NCBI GenBank assembly: GCA_032716605.1
Contig: CM064501.1
Span: forward strand, 20,777,734-20,841,733
DNA length: 64,000 bases
Direction: 5' to 3'
DNA from: Paralithodes platypus
Lineage: Eukaryota; Arthropoda; Malacostraca; Decapoda; Lithodidae
A model generated the notes under the pieces. The model saw only the letters and a program-made list of their open reading frames with translations, was not told the DNA's origin and made no database searches. How positions within the stretch are numbered: the first letter of the stretch is position 1; the number at the start of each line of letters is the position of its first letter. Shown in pieces: positions 1-11,675 of this stretch. Position numbers and translations under genes: made by a program.

Positions 1-729
1 ATTCCCAGAACCGAGACGCTGCCCTGTTGACTCCACCCGAGACTTCTCAAGATCTATGTCTGCACAGTACTTCGTAGCCTCAATCCTGAGCTCAGCCTCT
101 CTCTGCTTAAGCTCAGCCTCATGCCTTCGTTGCTCAGCCTCATATCTGGCCCTTCTCTCCTCAGCCTGAATCTTAGCCATCTCAAACTCCCGCTGCTGCT
201 GCTCAGATTCCCGCTGCTGCTGCACAGATTCCCGCTGCTGCTGCATCTTAGCCATCTCAAGCTGGAAGAGCATATCTGGAGTCAAACCTTGAGGTGGAGG
301 AGATGCAACAATTGGAGAATCACCCAAGTGCAAACCACGCTGCCAGTGACTATCGGCCTGCGGGAACGTACCCGGCTCCGGAGCCCGAGGGGGCGCCATG
401 GTAGGAGTCGAGTGGAATGGGGGATGGGCCGAAGGTGTCCCAGCTCCCGCTCCTCCTGAAGCCCCATGCACCCCGCCGAGCACCCAGGCCACCAGGTCAC
501 CTCTCGTCATGCTGCTAGTGCCCACATGACCCATGACCGTGACCAAACACTGGAGACCATACCGATCAATCCCCGACACCCGGTCAACAGTAATAGGCAT
601 CTCCAGAAACTTCTTTGCATCCTCCTCACTAGTTATAACTCTAATGCCTTATAACAAACCCCGCTGCTGCACCTCAGAGTCTGTTTCCCGTACTGAGTCC
701 TCACTGTACACTGATCCGTCGTCCGACAT
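1..729 (-). pseudogene. gag N-terminal part of an LTR retrotransposon, one premature stop
   Basis: On the minus strand an ATG at 729-727 starts MSDDGSVYSEDSV and stays open to the window edge except for one TAA at 651-649. After the stop the same frame reads ITSEEDAKKFLEMPITVDRV, then a Gly/Pro-rich linker, then a Gln/Glu/Arg-rich coiled-coil ending near RIEATKYCADIDLEKSRVE at position 1. That layout fits the N-terminal half of gag in Ty3-like LTR elements. No capsid or zinc knuckle is reached inside the window. An LTR end with a primer-binding site lies just upstream (931-945), which supports the call. The clade is inference; a non-gag coiled-coil ORF cannot be excluded. Confidence 0.6.
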
Positions 730-930
730 AGTGTCCACCGAAAATTCTCAACGTTTATAAAAAAAAAGGAGTACCTAAACTCTTATGTAGCACTATTCAC
801 TCAAAAATGCTTGAAGACTCTTAAGTGTTATACTACTTGCCAAAAAAATCCGTGTCCACTATATTCCTTTAAACAAAAACAAATGATCACAACACTCCTG
901 CAATATTTCTCTAAGTTCACAAAATCCTAA

Positions 931-1237
931 GCAAGGTCGCCATTTGTTACGACCGGGACTCGTATAAAACTAGGGCTCTTAATCATTGGACTAGAAAGGC
1001 ACACAGCCACAACGGTAACACTAGATCCAACCCTCGAACTTATAATGCCGGCGCACAAAAACACCTATACCCTCCAGAGTTTAATCTGCGATAACGGGGT
1101 ATCCTATAACTCGGTATAAATGCACTACTACTACAGGCTGATGATCTCTGATACAGCCTGATCACAACAACATACAATTACGTTAATAATGTATACAAGG
1201 AAAAGGATAGAGAGCTTAATTAAATCACTGAAATGGT
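931..1237 (-). repeat. LTR 3' end with primer-binding site
   Basis: Read on the minus strand, the sequence ends GGTCGTAACA at 945, then AA, then TGGCGACCTTGC (942-931), then a leader running to the gag ATG at 729. An LTR ending in CA followed by TGG is the standard junction with a tRNA primer-binding site. The LTR's other end is not seen; MITE-A copy 1 interrupts the sequence at 1238. Confidence 0.5.
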
Positions 1238-1725
1238 TTAACACCTTACGAGCGGCCTATGCGGTTTATTTATGTGTACCGCACAGCGGGGTGTTTTTAG
1301 CCAAAATAGGGCTGTTTACGTGATCATTTTCATGCCTAAATAAGACCCAGAACGTAAAACAAGTACCTATCCCTGAAAGGGCATAAACAGAGCTTTCGAA
1401 TGACACCATAACGATCCTTGTATGATGGATAGTTTTCTTGCAATAACCGTGCAACGCGAGTGCAAAAAGCAGGTAATTCGGTACTTTCAGTACATAATTG
1501 AGTATGTAGCGAGTGAGAGAGGGAGGAGGGAGCTGAGATTTGTGTCAGTAGGTTCGCCGCGGTGGTCTGGAGCAGTCATACGCTCGCTAGTCTCCTGCCA
1601 CCACTTGTCTCTCTCTCTCAGCCACATTACGTGCTGAAATTGCCACTCGAGTTATGTCGAGCGCCGCCACATAGTCCAGCTTTATTTAACTCGACTTATG
1701 TTGCTCGCCGCTAAATAAGGGTTAA
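1238..1725 (-). mobile_element. MITE-A copy 1 (piggyBac-type, TTAA-flanked, 488 bp)
   Basis: The element is bounded by TTAA on both sides (1238-1241 and 1722-1725). Its ends are CACCTTACGAGCGGCC and, at the other end, CGCTAAATAAGGG. The same 488 bp unit occurs at 2199, 22264, 34794 and 42790 and truncated at 33052. TTAA target duplication is the hallmark of the piggyBac superfamily. Short ORFs of 62-86 codons recur in every copy only because the copies are nearly identical. Confidence 0.85.
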
Positions 1726-2198
1726 TGCAACCAAGAAGAAAGTATAATTACAGTTACTCTAAACAATAATAAACTATCACTCCTATATTACAGAAAGTGA
1801 ATGAAAGTCCTAAAGCATCGAGCAGGAATCTTCTGAAGAAAGTCTGATGCTGCTTTTAAGATGATCGAATCAGATTTTTAACTGTTATATAAAGCAGGAA
1901 CAAGATATGACAAGTGTAGGGACATACAGTGTTAACTGGCACGGGAATAACGATAAATGCACAATAGTATTATCTCCAACAACAAAAGAAGTACTTCCTC
2001 AGGCAACGCAAAATCCTGCTCGGGTTGTGCAACTCAACAACAACCAAGGCTTACAATCAACGTGAATAAAAATGCTGCATACATAACATAAGAGTTTATA
2101 ATCTTAATCGGGTATCTGCTAGGCGAATAAAGTCTAGCTGGGATGTAGTAGGCTAGGAAACAATGGCTGAGCAAGCGGCTCGTAGCCTAGCGAGGTCC
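1726..2198. other. Unique spacer between inverted MITE-A copies
   Basis: This 473 bp stretch separates MITE-A copies 1 and 2. I see no ORF, repeat or recognised motif in it. It may be the continuation of the interrupted LTR or older intron sequence. Confidence 0.4.
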
Positions 2199-2686
2199 TT
2201 AACCCTTAATTAGCGGCGAGCAACATAAGTCGAGTTAAATAAAGCTGGACTATGTGGCGGCGCTCGACATAACTCGAGTGGCAATTTCAGCACGTAATGT
2301 GGCTGAGAGAGAGAGACAAGTGGTGGCAGGAGACTAGCGAGCGTATGACTGCTCCAGACCACCGCGGCGAACCTACTGACACAAATCTCAGCTCCCTCCT
2401 CCCTCTCTCACTCGCTACATACTCAATTATGTACCGAAAGTACCGAATTACCTGCTTTTTGCACTCGCGTTGCACGGTTATTGCAAGAAAACTATCCATC
2501 ATACAAGGATCGTTATGGTGTCATTCGAAAGCTCTGTTTATGCCCTTTCAGGGATAGGTACTTGTTTTACGTTCTGGGTCTTATTTAGGCATGAAAATGA
2601 TCACGTAAACAGCCCTATTTTGGCTAAAAACACCCCGCTGTGCGGTACACATAAATAAACCGCATAGGCCGCTCGTAAGGTGTTAA
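2199..2686 (+). mobile_element. MITE-A copy 2 (TTAA-flanked, 488 bp)
   Basis: TTAA at 2199-2202 and 2683-2686 bounds the unit, which starts CCCTTAATTAGCGG and ends CGCTCGTAAGGTG. It is nearly identical to copy 1 in opposite orientation, with few substitutions visible (for example G for A inside the TACTTTC-GTAC motif). The pair forms an inverted repeat of about 1.45 kb. Confidence 0.85.
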
Positions 2687-4560
2687 GACTGTACGGCCAA
2701 ATTACGTTAAAATGACGGGGTGCTCTCTTGAGAGATCCAGATCGCTAGTATCTGGTTCTCTCCTGGCGACCCTCTCAAAGTCAAAGCAAAACGAGTTAGC
2801 ACAGTGTTGGGTGGCAGAGGCAAAAGCCCTCACTCGCAACACAGTGCTAAACTCACAAGGTACACAGTCAGAAAGACAAACTAGGCTTCCCACGTATCCG
2901 TTGCGATTGTACAGGTTCAACAAAACCTGGTACACATAGGAAATCACAACAACAATGGCCTCACCCCAGTCTAGCATTAAATAGCCCAGCAGACAACCAA
3001 GCAAAAGGTAGGGAGACACCGTGAGTGTGTCGAACCTCTACAGACAAAATGTTAACCCCTCCAAAATGTCTATCTAAACATGGAATATCTGAGAGCTTCA
3101 GCATATAATACGATGGACGATATATGAAATCGTGCATAACCAAAGGGGAGTTATGATATTAAATAGATTGGAAGAATGAGAGGTAAGAAGTTGAGAGAGA
3201 GAGAAAGTGTTCTATAGGTTGAAGTCGGGGACAGGTAGCAAGGGAGATGTGAAGGGTATGCTGGTCAGGCAAGCTCTGAGCAAGGAATACACAAAGGCAG
3301 CAGGGAGTGCGGGGGGGACTACCTCCTGCCGTGGCAGGAGGGCTGCAAGGCGGCCAGCCACTCAGAGGGCCCGGCCGTGGCATGACGTCACCGAGACAAC
3401 GTGTAACACTACGCGTTCTACCCTCTGCCTCCTGCACTTACTCACTCACACTCTCTAGCTGTATCATTCAGTCTTATACATTAAACTTATAACTGATGAT
3501 ATAAAATATAATGCATTGTCACAGGCGAAAATAAAGACCACTCCTGCACTGCCTGTGACATGACGATTCACAAGAAAGAAAGTACAACATTGTAGATAGA
3601 CTGTAGCCAACTTCATTGCCCTGGCGAGTGTTAGTGAGTGGCCTAGCGAGCGGCTGAGCCCACGTGGCGTTCTGCTAAGCGGCAGGCGTCCCACCAATCA
3701 CCACCGTTTCACCATCTATCTCACTGCCACATCCTCGACTTGCCATCTTCTCATGCTTTGAAATGCAAAATAAATTTATGTTAGTAAAATCTAAAATCTG
3801 GAATGGCTGAATGAAAACAATAACTGAACTCAGTGCATGTACCAACCAAATTGACGTCATTGCAGGATGACGTCACAACATTATGACTTCGCCTATAATC
3901 TTTTTGAGAGCCCAGAATAATGGGGTTATTGTTTTTTTGTCTTTTCCAAAGTCACTTGTTCACTGAAATGAACACTTATCAAAGTACGGAAGAGCTAACC
4001 GCCTTCCTAACTGGAATATTAGGTGTTTCTAGTGGCAGAGGCGGCCATCAAGCATGACGGACGTCATTTTGACCCATTTTCGGTAACCCAATTTTGGTAA
4101 ACTTTTGTTGTATCGTTATTTACACTTGGAACAACAAAATAATGCAATAAAACAATTTCTTGCAATTTGTTTGGGGTGAGAGGGGTTCAGGTCATATTTT
4201 GACTGGACTACTAAGGATTCTTGAATCTTTCTACATAAAAGCGCCTAAACCTATTTTAAATAACACCGTGTCAGCCTGTCCCCTTCATATATTGTAATCG
4301 TTGCTAATTTCATTATCTGATAATCCCTGAGTATAGTTGTTATGTATTTGAGTAAGGAAATATACTGTCATGATCATTTGTTATGTTAACTCCTTGTAAG
4401 ATGATACTCCCTAATTGACGTCGTATTATATGTATTTGTTTAATAATTGAAATTTACAATATTTAATTTATTTTTTCCTATACAACAAAAATATTAGGTG
4501 TCTTACTCTTTAAATGTATAACAGATTTTAGGCAAAAATACTAAGATATTGGTTTTTGCA
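2687..4560. other. Non-coding stretch, no recognised feature
   Basis: Only short, unrelated ORFs are present and none resembles a known domain. A GC-rich patch lies near 3300-3380. If the CFAP97-like gene model is right this is upstream intron or 5' flanking sequence. Confidence 0.4.
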
Positions 4561-4572
4561 ATTTTTTAGATC

Positions 4573-4601
4573 CTGATGATGACTTTTGAGAAGTCGATAA
4601 A
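4573..4601 (+). ncRNA. Hammerhead-like core, decayed
   Basis: The string CTGATGA is followed by a short stem, GACTT and AAGTC around a 5 nt loop, and then GATAAA in place of GAAA. CTGATGA, stem II and GAAA form the hammerhead ribozyme core, which Penelope-like elements commonly carry. The inserted T in GATAAA would break the core. A similar motif occurs at 11676-11701 on the other strand. Confidence 0.25.
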
Positions 4602-5048
4602 ATATTAATCCAATTTATTTATTTCACTCGCAACATCAAACATAATAAAGATGTTCGTGTTTACCCTGGTCCTCCTCATTCTCCTAAGAGTGCTGTACTT
4701 CAATTATGATCAACGTGTTGATAGGAGATTGATAAGATAGAAGAAATTGGGATTACTTGATATGTGTATGAAGGCAATTATTGCGTGAATTAATGCTTAG
4801 TTTTGTGAGCCTGACGAGAGGTTAGTTGGCATTCTCAATAAACCCATTTTGAATACCATACTGGCAGGCAGCGTCTAACGGGAATAATATCCGGAGTACA
4901 GTAGAATACTGCACTACTTATAGGAATCATTCATACTTTGTTTTAGAAATTATAAGTCCTGTATTCTTCTACATATATGAATTGTAGTTATAGATGACTG
5001 TAACACTTATATTAACCTGCTGCACATTAATGAAACATATCCTAATAG

Positions 5049-5242
5049 GTACAGAGCGCTCTCCCACGAATTGATGCCCAGCCTCCTCAAGCCTTCCCTC
5101 ATCTAGAAGTAAAGCTGAAGAAGTTAAGATTAGAGAGAGATCGCCAAGGGAAGATCTGTCAGGACAACATCAAACTGGCCCACCGCATGGCCATCATCAT
5201 GAGGACCAAGAGGCTAGACAACATCAACATGTCTCCTAAAGG
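5049..5242 (+). CDS. CFAP97: Exon of a CFAP97/Hemingway-like protein
   Basis: An open exon of 194 nt begins after the acceptor TAATAG (AG at 5047-5048) and ends AAAGG before the donor GTATGT at 5243. It encodes 64 codons plus two bases: VQSALPRIDAQPPQAFPHLE, then VKLKKLRLERDRQGKICQDN, then IKLAHRMAIIMRTKRLDNIN, then MSPK. Alternating Leu/Lys in a short helix, a DN dipeptide and the IMRT plus DN pattern match the Hmw_CFAP97 domain of cilia and flagella associated proteins as I know that family. CFAP97 proteins act in axoneme formation, including sperm tails. An in-frame alternative acceptor CAG at 5052-5054 would shorten the exon by two codons. The phase fits the exon at 45504. The upstream exon was not found. 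Confidence 0.65.
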
Positions 5243-5421
5243 GTATGTTGGGACTTGGATCTTTTGTTGGTAGTGTACAATATACAGTAGGTACAGTATA
5301 GTTATGGTCAACAATTTCGTGATAACTTTTTGAGACGCAATTATGTTACACTGGCGAACTTTATTATTTAAACAAAAATCAAAATGACTGGGATTCACTA
5401 CTTAACGCTATCTATCTTGGT

Positions 5422-5474
<53 letters not shown>
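5422..5474. repeat. (AAT)n microsatellite
   Basis: About 17 uninterrupted AAT units are followed by AAAATAAAAG. It lies in the putative intron 180 bp after the CFAP97-like donor. Confidence 0.95.
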
Positions 5475-5475
<1 letters not shown>

Positions 5476-5750
5476 TAAAAGGGTAAGCTCAGGTTACAAT
5501 GAATGAATGCAACATCAAATACTGTATAACATTCATGCATTAAAGATACTGAGTGCAAGTATAAAATACCAATTTACTTTAATTAACTATGGGTCTAAGT
5601 GATATATAATTTGCTGGAAACACATTTGTTTTTGTTGGTATGCAAAAACATAAATTAAGAAACCCATACCTATCAGTACATTACACAAATATTGTTATAT
5701 TACCTTAACCTTTTGTCTGAACACACAAGTTTATTGTTATTCATAAATAT

Positions 5751-8705
5751 AGGCCCAACATTCTTGACTTGTTTCTAACTTCTAACCCTTCTTCTTAAAC
5801 TGTCAATCTTTTCTCTCCTTTGGGCTCCTCCGACCATAAACTTATCTCTGTCAACTACCCTATCTCTCCAGTACGGCCACCCGATCCTCCTAGCTGGCGG
5901 CGCTTGTGGCACTTTGGCGCTGCCGACTGGGAGGCTCTCCGGCAGTACTTCTTTGATTTCCCATGGAATGATTTCTGCTTCCGTGGCCGGGGACCCTCGG
6001 AGAGTGCTGAACGCATTACCGAGGTAATCCTATCGGGCATGGAAGCATACATTCCATTCTCTTTCTCTCAGACTAATGCTAAAAAATCTTGGTTTACTGA
6101 TGTCTGTTCTACTGCTGTCCGCAATAAGGAGGAAGCATTCAAACGGTACCGACGCCTTAAAACTCAAGACTCTCATTCTTCCTATGTTTCTGCCCAGAAT
6201 CAAGCCAAATCTGTTCTTCGACTTGCCAAACACTCTTTCATCAATAATAAATGCACTGAACTATCCAACTCTAGCTCTTCCCAAACTTTCTGGCATCTAG
6301 CCAAAAACCTCTCCAACAATTTCTCTTCCTCGTCTTTCCCTCCCCTTTCCCATTCTGATGGCACAACCATCACTTCTTCCTCTGACAAAGCTAAACTCTT
6401 AGCTCAAACTTTTGCTAGAAAGTCCACCTTTGGATGATCCGGTGCTATTCCTCCCTCTCCACCCTCCTCTCTCTTACTTATGCCTAATATCCTTATCTCT
6501 TCTAAAGATGTACTTTCTACCCTCTCTGGGCTTAATACTAATAAGGCGTACGGTCCGGACGGTGTTCCTCCTGTTGTTCTCAAAAACTGTGCTTCCGTGC
6601 TGACTCCCTGCCTAGGCAAACTCTTTCGTCTCTGTCTATCCTCTAACGTCTTCCCTTCATGCTGGAAGTTTGCTCACATTCAACCTGTCCCAAAGAAGGG
6701 TGACCACTCTCAACCCTCCAACTATCGTCCAATTGCTCTCATCTCTTGTCTTTCTAAAGTTTTTGAAACTATTCTTGTTTCCAAATTTCTTAAACATTTC
6801 TCTTCTCATAATCTGCTCTCAGATCGCCAGTATGGCTTCCTTAAGGGTCGCTCTACTGGTGATCTTCTTTCATATCTTACTAACTCTTGGTCATCCTCCT
6901 TTCGGGACTTCGGTGAGACTTTTTCTATTGCACTAGACATATCAAAAGCCTTCGATTGAGTCTGGCACAAATCTATAATTTCTAAACTACCCTCCTTTGG
7001 TTTCTATCCCTCCATCTGTGCCTTTGTCTCTTTCCGGCCGTTCCATAGCTGCAGTTGTGGACGGCCATCGCTCACTTCCTAATCCTATCATCTCCGGTGT
7101 TCCTCAGGGCTCTGTCCTATCTCCCATTCTCTTTCTAATTTTCATAAATGATCTTCTTAACTGTACCTCCAGTTCCATCCATTCATACGCAGACGACTCT
7201 ACCTTACTCCACTCATTTAGTTTTCCTGAACGCTCCAGCCAGGAATCCCTCAAAAACAAACGTAATGGAGCCATGCAACACTTATCTTCTGAATCTAACT
7301 ACTATTTCCAATTTGGGCAGAGAAAACTTTGTTACCTTTAATGCTTCCAAAACCCAATTTCTTCATCTTACTACCCATTCGAAACTTCCAGTGGACTATC
7401 CCTTACACATCAACAATACAAAAATCAATCCTATATTTTCTCTCAATATTCTCGGTGTCTCCTTTTCTTCTGCTCTCACTTGGAAGGACCATATTACCAG
7501 TCTTGCTAAGGCAGCCTCCCAGAAGCTGGATGTGCTCAACCGCCTCAAGGGGTTCTTTACCCCTGTGCAGCTTCTGGCTCTGTACAGGGGCACAGTGCAT
7601 CCTTGTATTGGGTATTGGTCACATGTGTGGGGAGAATCCTCTCACACCGCACTCCTAGACAAAGTAGAAAGGAAAGCCTTTTGTATCATTAACTCCCGTC
7701 CACTCACCAACTCTCTGCACTCTCTCTCTCTTCACCGCAATGTTGCATCTGTCTTGCTATTCTATCGCTACTACAATAATCAGTGTTCCTCAGAGATTTC
7801 CCAGAGTATACCACCTCCTCTATGTAGGGTACGTAGTAACCGTCTTGCAACAAAATCCCACCCCTACTCTGTGCTGCAATAGTTACATTGGGTGGTGCTC
7901 CCAAACGTGACCATGTAACGCCTTTTCTAAAAGAGCTTGAGTGGCTTAAGGTAAATCAAAAGTACATGTATGAATTAACATTAACTGTTTTTAACATTGT
8001 AAGAAAGAAGTTACCAAATTGGTTGTTCACACTGCCAACAGTTAATGATGTGTGTAACGTAAACACGAGACAGCAAAGCAACTTATATATTCCCAAAGTC
8101 AACACAGATGTAGGATCCAGGTCTCTATTAGTTGCTGGACCTTAACTCTGGAATGCTCTATCTTCTCAAGTTAGAGTCTCTAATTCTATGTCTTCTTTTA
8201 AAAACTACTGAAACTCCATTTTTTAAATACTCAGTTTAATCAGTAAGTTTCTATATCTGTTACTGCATTTTTACTCAATTAACCTTTGACAACATATATG
8301 TGTATAACTATGTGTTATGATAATACTATTGTATATAAGCAATTTTTTTATTCCTAAGTTGTAAAGAATTATAACCATTGTTTATATGGAAATATATTTC
8401 TGATTTCTGATTTCTGATTTATGTGCAACTTTCCAACCCAAGAGTGAAACGCTATTCTCAGTATTTATTCTATTCAACTACTGAGCTCTGGAACTCTCTC
8501 CCAGAAGCAGTCTTTCCCTCTTCCTATGACTTAAATTGCTTCAAACTCCATGTGTCCAGGCATTTTGGCTCGAACGTCCCTTGATTTTGGTCCTGTCACT
8601 CTTTCTACCCCTGGGGAGGCACTCGCTACAAGCAGTTCTCCCTTTTTTCTCCCTCACTCACATAGAAAAAACAAAAACAAAAAAACAAAATAAAAAACGC
8701 TCTAA
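5751..8705 (+). mobile_element. LINE family 1, copy 1 (Jockey/CR1-type non-LTR retrotransposon), 5'-truncated
   Basis: The copy starts inside the endonuclease domain ([14 protein letters not shown], then [13 protein letters not shown]) and runs through a reverse transcriptase: GPDGVPPVVLKNC, SNYRPIALISCLSKVFE, RQYGFLKGRST, FSIALDISKAFD, ISGVPQGSVLSP, HSYADDSTL. The C-terminal tail has ELWNSLPEAVFP near 8490, followed by an A-rich end at 8660-8697. The coding frame is broken by a one-base deletion near 6436, an AGA to TGA change after KAFD (6957) and further shifts near 7250-7330. A CR1-like element splits it at 7875-8421. No RNase H domain is seen. The copy is dead, and exact clade assignment needs a tree. 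Confidence 0.85.
7875..8421 (+). mobile_element. 5'-truncated CR1/L2-like LINE insertion
   Basis: This sequence interrupts LINE family 1 copy 1. It reads DHVTPFLKELEWLKVN, NIVRKKLPNW and, after a stop, LWNALSSQVRVSNS, which is the C-terminal tail typical of CR1/L2-type LINEs. The 3' end is an iterated TTTCTGA tail (8395-8420). The 5 bp TGTGC occurs on both sides (7870-7874 and 8422-8426), and removing the insert restores the host LINE sequence, so this is a target-site duplication. Confidence 0.75.
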
Positions 8706-8752
8706 GATCAGTATCGAACCCACGCGAAACAATTAAATTCCTAATATAATTT

Positions 8753-8812
8753 TGATGACCAAGATACTTGATAACATCAACTTATCTCCTAAGGAGTTTG
8801 TTGAGACTTGAC
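8753..8812 (+). pseudogene. Decayed partial duplicate of the CFAP97-like exon end
   Basis: The stretch GATGACCAAGATACTTGATA and the bases after it align with 5200-5268, covering the last coding codons (TKRLDNINMSPK becomes TKILDNINLSPK) and continuing past the donor site into intron sequence (TTTGTTGAGACTTG against TATGTTGGGACTTG). The donor GT is lost and no acceptor is visible. It looks like an old genomic duplication rather than a retrocopy because intronic bases are included. Confidence 0.65.
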
Positions 8813-9149
8813 TCTCTAATTAAGTGACATCACATGTTATGTACACTTTAGCGGCAGATGTATCGCAGTTACAGTTTTTGAGTTAAATATATATTTAAAA
8901 AATAAATGACATGTGACCGTTATTTACCTCTATTATAGTGGTATTTTGAATTGTATTGCTGATAATCTTGAATAGCCATTATCTATTTCAAGATTAAATA
9001 ACATAATTTAGTGCCTATAAATATTCAGATACCTTATTGCTGATTCCAAACTCCGATACAATTTTTTATATAAATGTGTATGTGTGACTGGGGCTTAATA
9101 CTAGCATTGTACAGTCGTGGTCAGTAATACATGAGCACCTCCAAATGAT
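8813..9149. other. AT-rich sequence without recognised feature
   Basis: No ORF, repeat or motif is recognised in this 337 bp stretch. Confidence 0.4.
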
Positions 9150-10275
9150 AAAATCAAGATGAAAACTATCGTCCAATTGTCCTCACATCGTGTATCTCTA
9201 AAGTTTTCGAATCTGTTCTAATTCAAAATTTCTTAATCATCTGACTTCCCATAACCTTCTTTCAGATCGCCAGTATGGCTGCTCTACTTTCCTACAGTAC
9301 TTTTCTATTGCGCTAGACATATTAAACACTTTTGATAGAGTCTGGAACAAATTACGTATTTCCAAATTACTATCTTTTGGCTTCTATCCCTCTATCTGAG
9401 CCTTTATCTCAAATTTTCCTGCCACCTGTTCCATAGCTGCTGTTGTGGATTTCCACAACCTCCTTCCTCAAAGTCACGCCAAAGGTCACGTGATGAGGCC
9501 ATGGCACACCTATCCTCTGATCTTTCTATTCTGATTGGGGCAGATCAAGTCTTGTTACTTTCAATGCTTCCAAAACCTAATATCTCCATCTGTCTACCCA
9601 TTACCATATTCCACACGACGCTCTCTTATTCTTCAACAATACACAATCCACCCCTCATTTTCTCTCAATATCCCTGGTGTCTCTTTTTTTGTCTAACCTT
9701 CCCTGGAAAGACCATATCACCACTCATGGGGTTCTTCACCCCTGCACAGCTTCTTGCTTTGTATAGGGTTACAGTGCGCCCATGTATCGAGTATTGTTCG
9801 CATGTGTGGGGAGGTTCCATCCATACTGCACTTCTCGAAAGAGTAGTCAAAGGTTTATCGCTTCATCAACTCACTTCCTCTTACTAGTTCCCTACAATCT
9901 CTTTCTACACGCCGCAATGTTGCATCTCTTTAACTCTTCTATCGCTATTACAACCATCAATGTTCTTCAGAGCTCTCTCAGTGCATATCCCTCCCTTGCG
10001 GCGAATGTGTGGCATCCGCCTTCAACACAGTCCCACTCCTATTCTATCCAGCTCTGCAACCCAAGAAGCAATTGGCAAATTTTCTCAGTTTTTCTTCTAT
10101 TCATCGGGTGAACTCTGGAATTCTTTCCCTCAATTTATCTTTCCTTCATCCTGTGCCCCGATACAGAGCAAGAAGTTGTGCGGGGGTGAAGAACGCACAA
10201 AGATGGTTGAGCACACCTAACTTTTGGGAAGCTGTTACAGGTAGCATTACCTTTTGCTTCCTTCATACACATTGA
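9150..10275 (+). mobile_element. LINE family 1, copy 2, highly degenerate
   Basis: Fragments of the same LINE are recognisable: ENYRPIVLTSCISKVFES-like sequence near 9160-9220, the DISKAFDRVW region near 9310-9345, VGFFTPAQLLALYRVTVRPCIEYCSH near 9727-9800 and GELWNSFPQF near 10110. Many frameshifts and deletions separate them. Near 10154-10235 a segment of the same LINE is present in reverse complement. The end is A-rich (10275-10290). Confidence 0.7.
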
Positions 10276-10769
10276 AACAAATAAAATAACAAACATCGAA
10301 TTATTAAAGGAGAGGGAGTGTGGAGATCTCCGCGAAATCGTTTAAAAAAAAAACCTAGGTAGGTCATTTACAGTCCTAAACAATTTCCTCTGGCAGTAGT
10401 TCTTGGCAATCATTGGTAGGGAAAATTGATGATGGCTTCATTGTCAAATGAAACACCCACCATAGCTCATAAAGAAGTAAATTATATATTTTCCACCATA
10501 TATAATGCACTGTGGCAACTCGAGCCTGTCATCACTTTTACGGTCACGGTACGATGACGGTCACGGTAACTGATGCGCTTAGTCACCATACTAGGAATGC
10601 TGGCTCTGGTGTTGGGGGTTCAATCTCACACGCTGGAAAGGGAAGTTTCTCTCAAAATCTTTCCCTAGCAGTAAAAGCTAGATCTGGATGGACCAGCCTC
10701 TGGGGATGCAAACAGTCTCCAGCCCACGTCCTACTCCATCAGGCGCTCTCACAGTATGCTCACTTTCCG
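10276..10769. other. Non-coding stretch, no recognised feature
   Basis: No recognisable element. A short near-direct repeat of GGTCACGGTA lies at 10543-10569. Confidence 0.35.
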
Positions 10770-11125
10770 TATTCAGTAGTTCGCTGAAATGTTCCCTCCA
10801 CTTTTCTGCTCTCTCTCTTTCCTACCATCATTGCTCTCCTATCCACATTCTCTCACTTTCTTCACCTCCTTCCAAAACAGCTTCCTGCTTTCATTCTACT
10901 TCACACTTAGACTCCTTCCAAACTCTTCTTCAACTCTTTGTTTTATCACTCCCACTACTCTCTTCCTTTTTCTACATATAGCTCCCTCTTCACCCTTTCT
11001 GTTTCTTCCTTACCTCTAATCCCCAACCATGCCTTAGGAGTTTTTTTTCCTAGCTCCTTAACCTTCTCACATGCTGTTTATTCCCTTCACTCCCCACACA
11101 CCGACTCACATGCTGCAAATGTTTT
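10770..11125 (-). mobile_element. RTE-type LINE fragment
   Basis: The segment is homologous in translation to 54760-55090 read in the same antisense frame (shared strings such as FTLRLLPNSSSTL against FTLRFLPNSSSTL). On the minus strand it corresponds to the basic linker just before the reverse transcriptase of the RTE-like element. It is a short truncated fragment. Confidence 0.6.
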
Positions 11126-11129
11126 CAAT

Positions 11130-11663
11130 TAAATTCAATATACTTTATTGTCACAAAATCGAGTATCACACGGCATTTAGTTATATTTACAATCTATGAA
11201 CATGAGGATGTGATGCCCTGCGGCATATGGATCCTCATTTATCTATCAATTACACAAAATACATAGTCAGAGAGAAAGAAACTATAAAAATAACACCAGT
11301 AAAAAAAATTAAAAATAAATAATACATGCATAAGAGTTCATAAATCATAATAGAAGTTCTAACGTAATTGCAGTTGCGTTCATACTCCAAGTAATTAACT
11401 TATCAAATTGAATTATTTACTTAGTAAATTTGTTGAAGTATTTTCTTACATACACTGAAACTACATTGTGAATCTCTTTTATCCATTATGTCGTTCCATA
11501 TTTGAACACCTCTATGTCTAAAAGTTATTTTCATTATATTTGTCGTAGCTATTGGTACGAGTAATTTATGTCTGTGTCTAGTTAAATTCTGATGTATATT
11601 TATATTTATAGCAAACATATCACTTATTGTGGGAAAAGACACATAGGCTGAGTAGAGAACCAA
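11130..11663 (-). mobile_element. 3' end of a CR1/Daphne-like LINE
   Basis: On the minus strand the last codons read NLTRHRHKLLVPIATTN and FRHRGVQIWNDI, the usual C-terminus of CR1/Daphne-type LINEs (TR..KL.VP, then YRG..IWN). About 290 bp of 3' sequence follows and ends near ACAATAAAGTATATTGAA at 11130. The 5' part is missing. Confidence 0.55.
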
Positions 11664-11675
11664 AGTTTATTCTAC

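Noticed and set aside
3159..3458. Overlapping ORFs of 83-92 codons on both strands
   Set aside because: They are opposite-strand frames of one GC-rich patch, with no motif or splice context.
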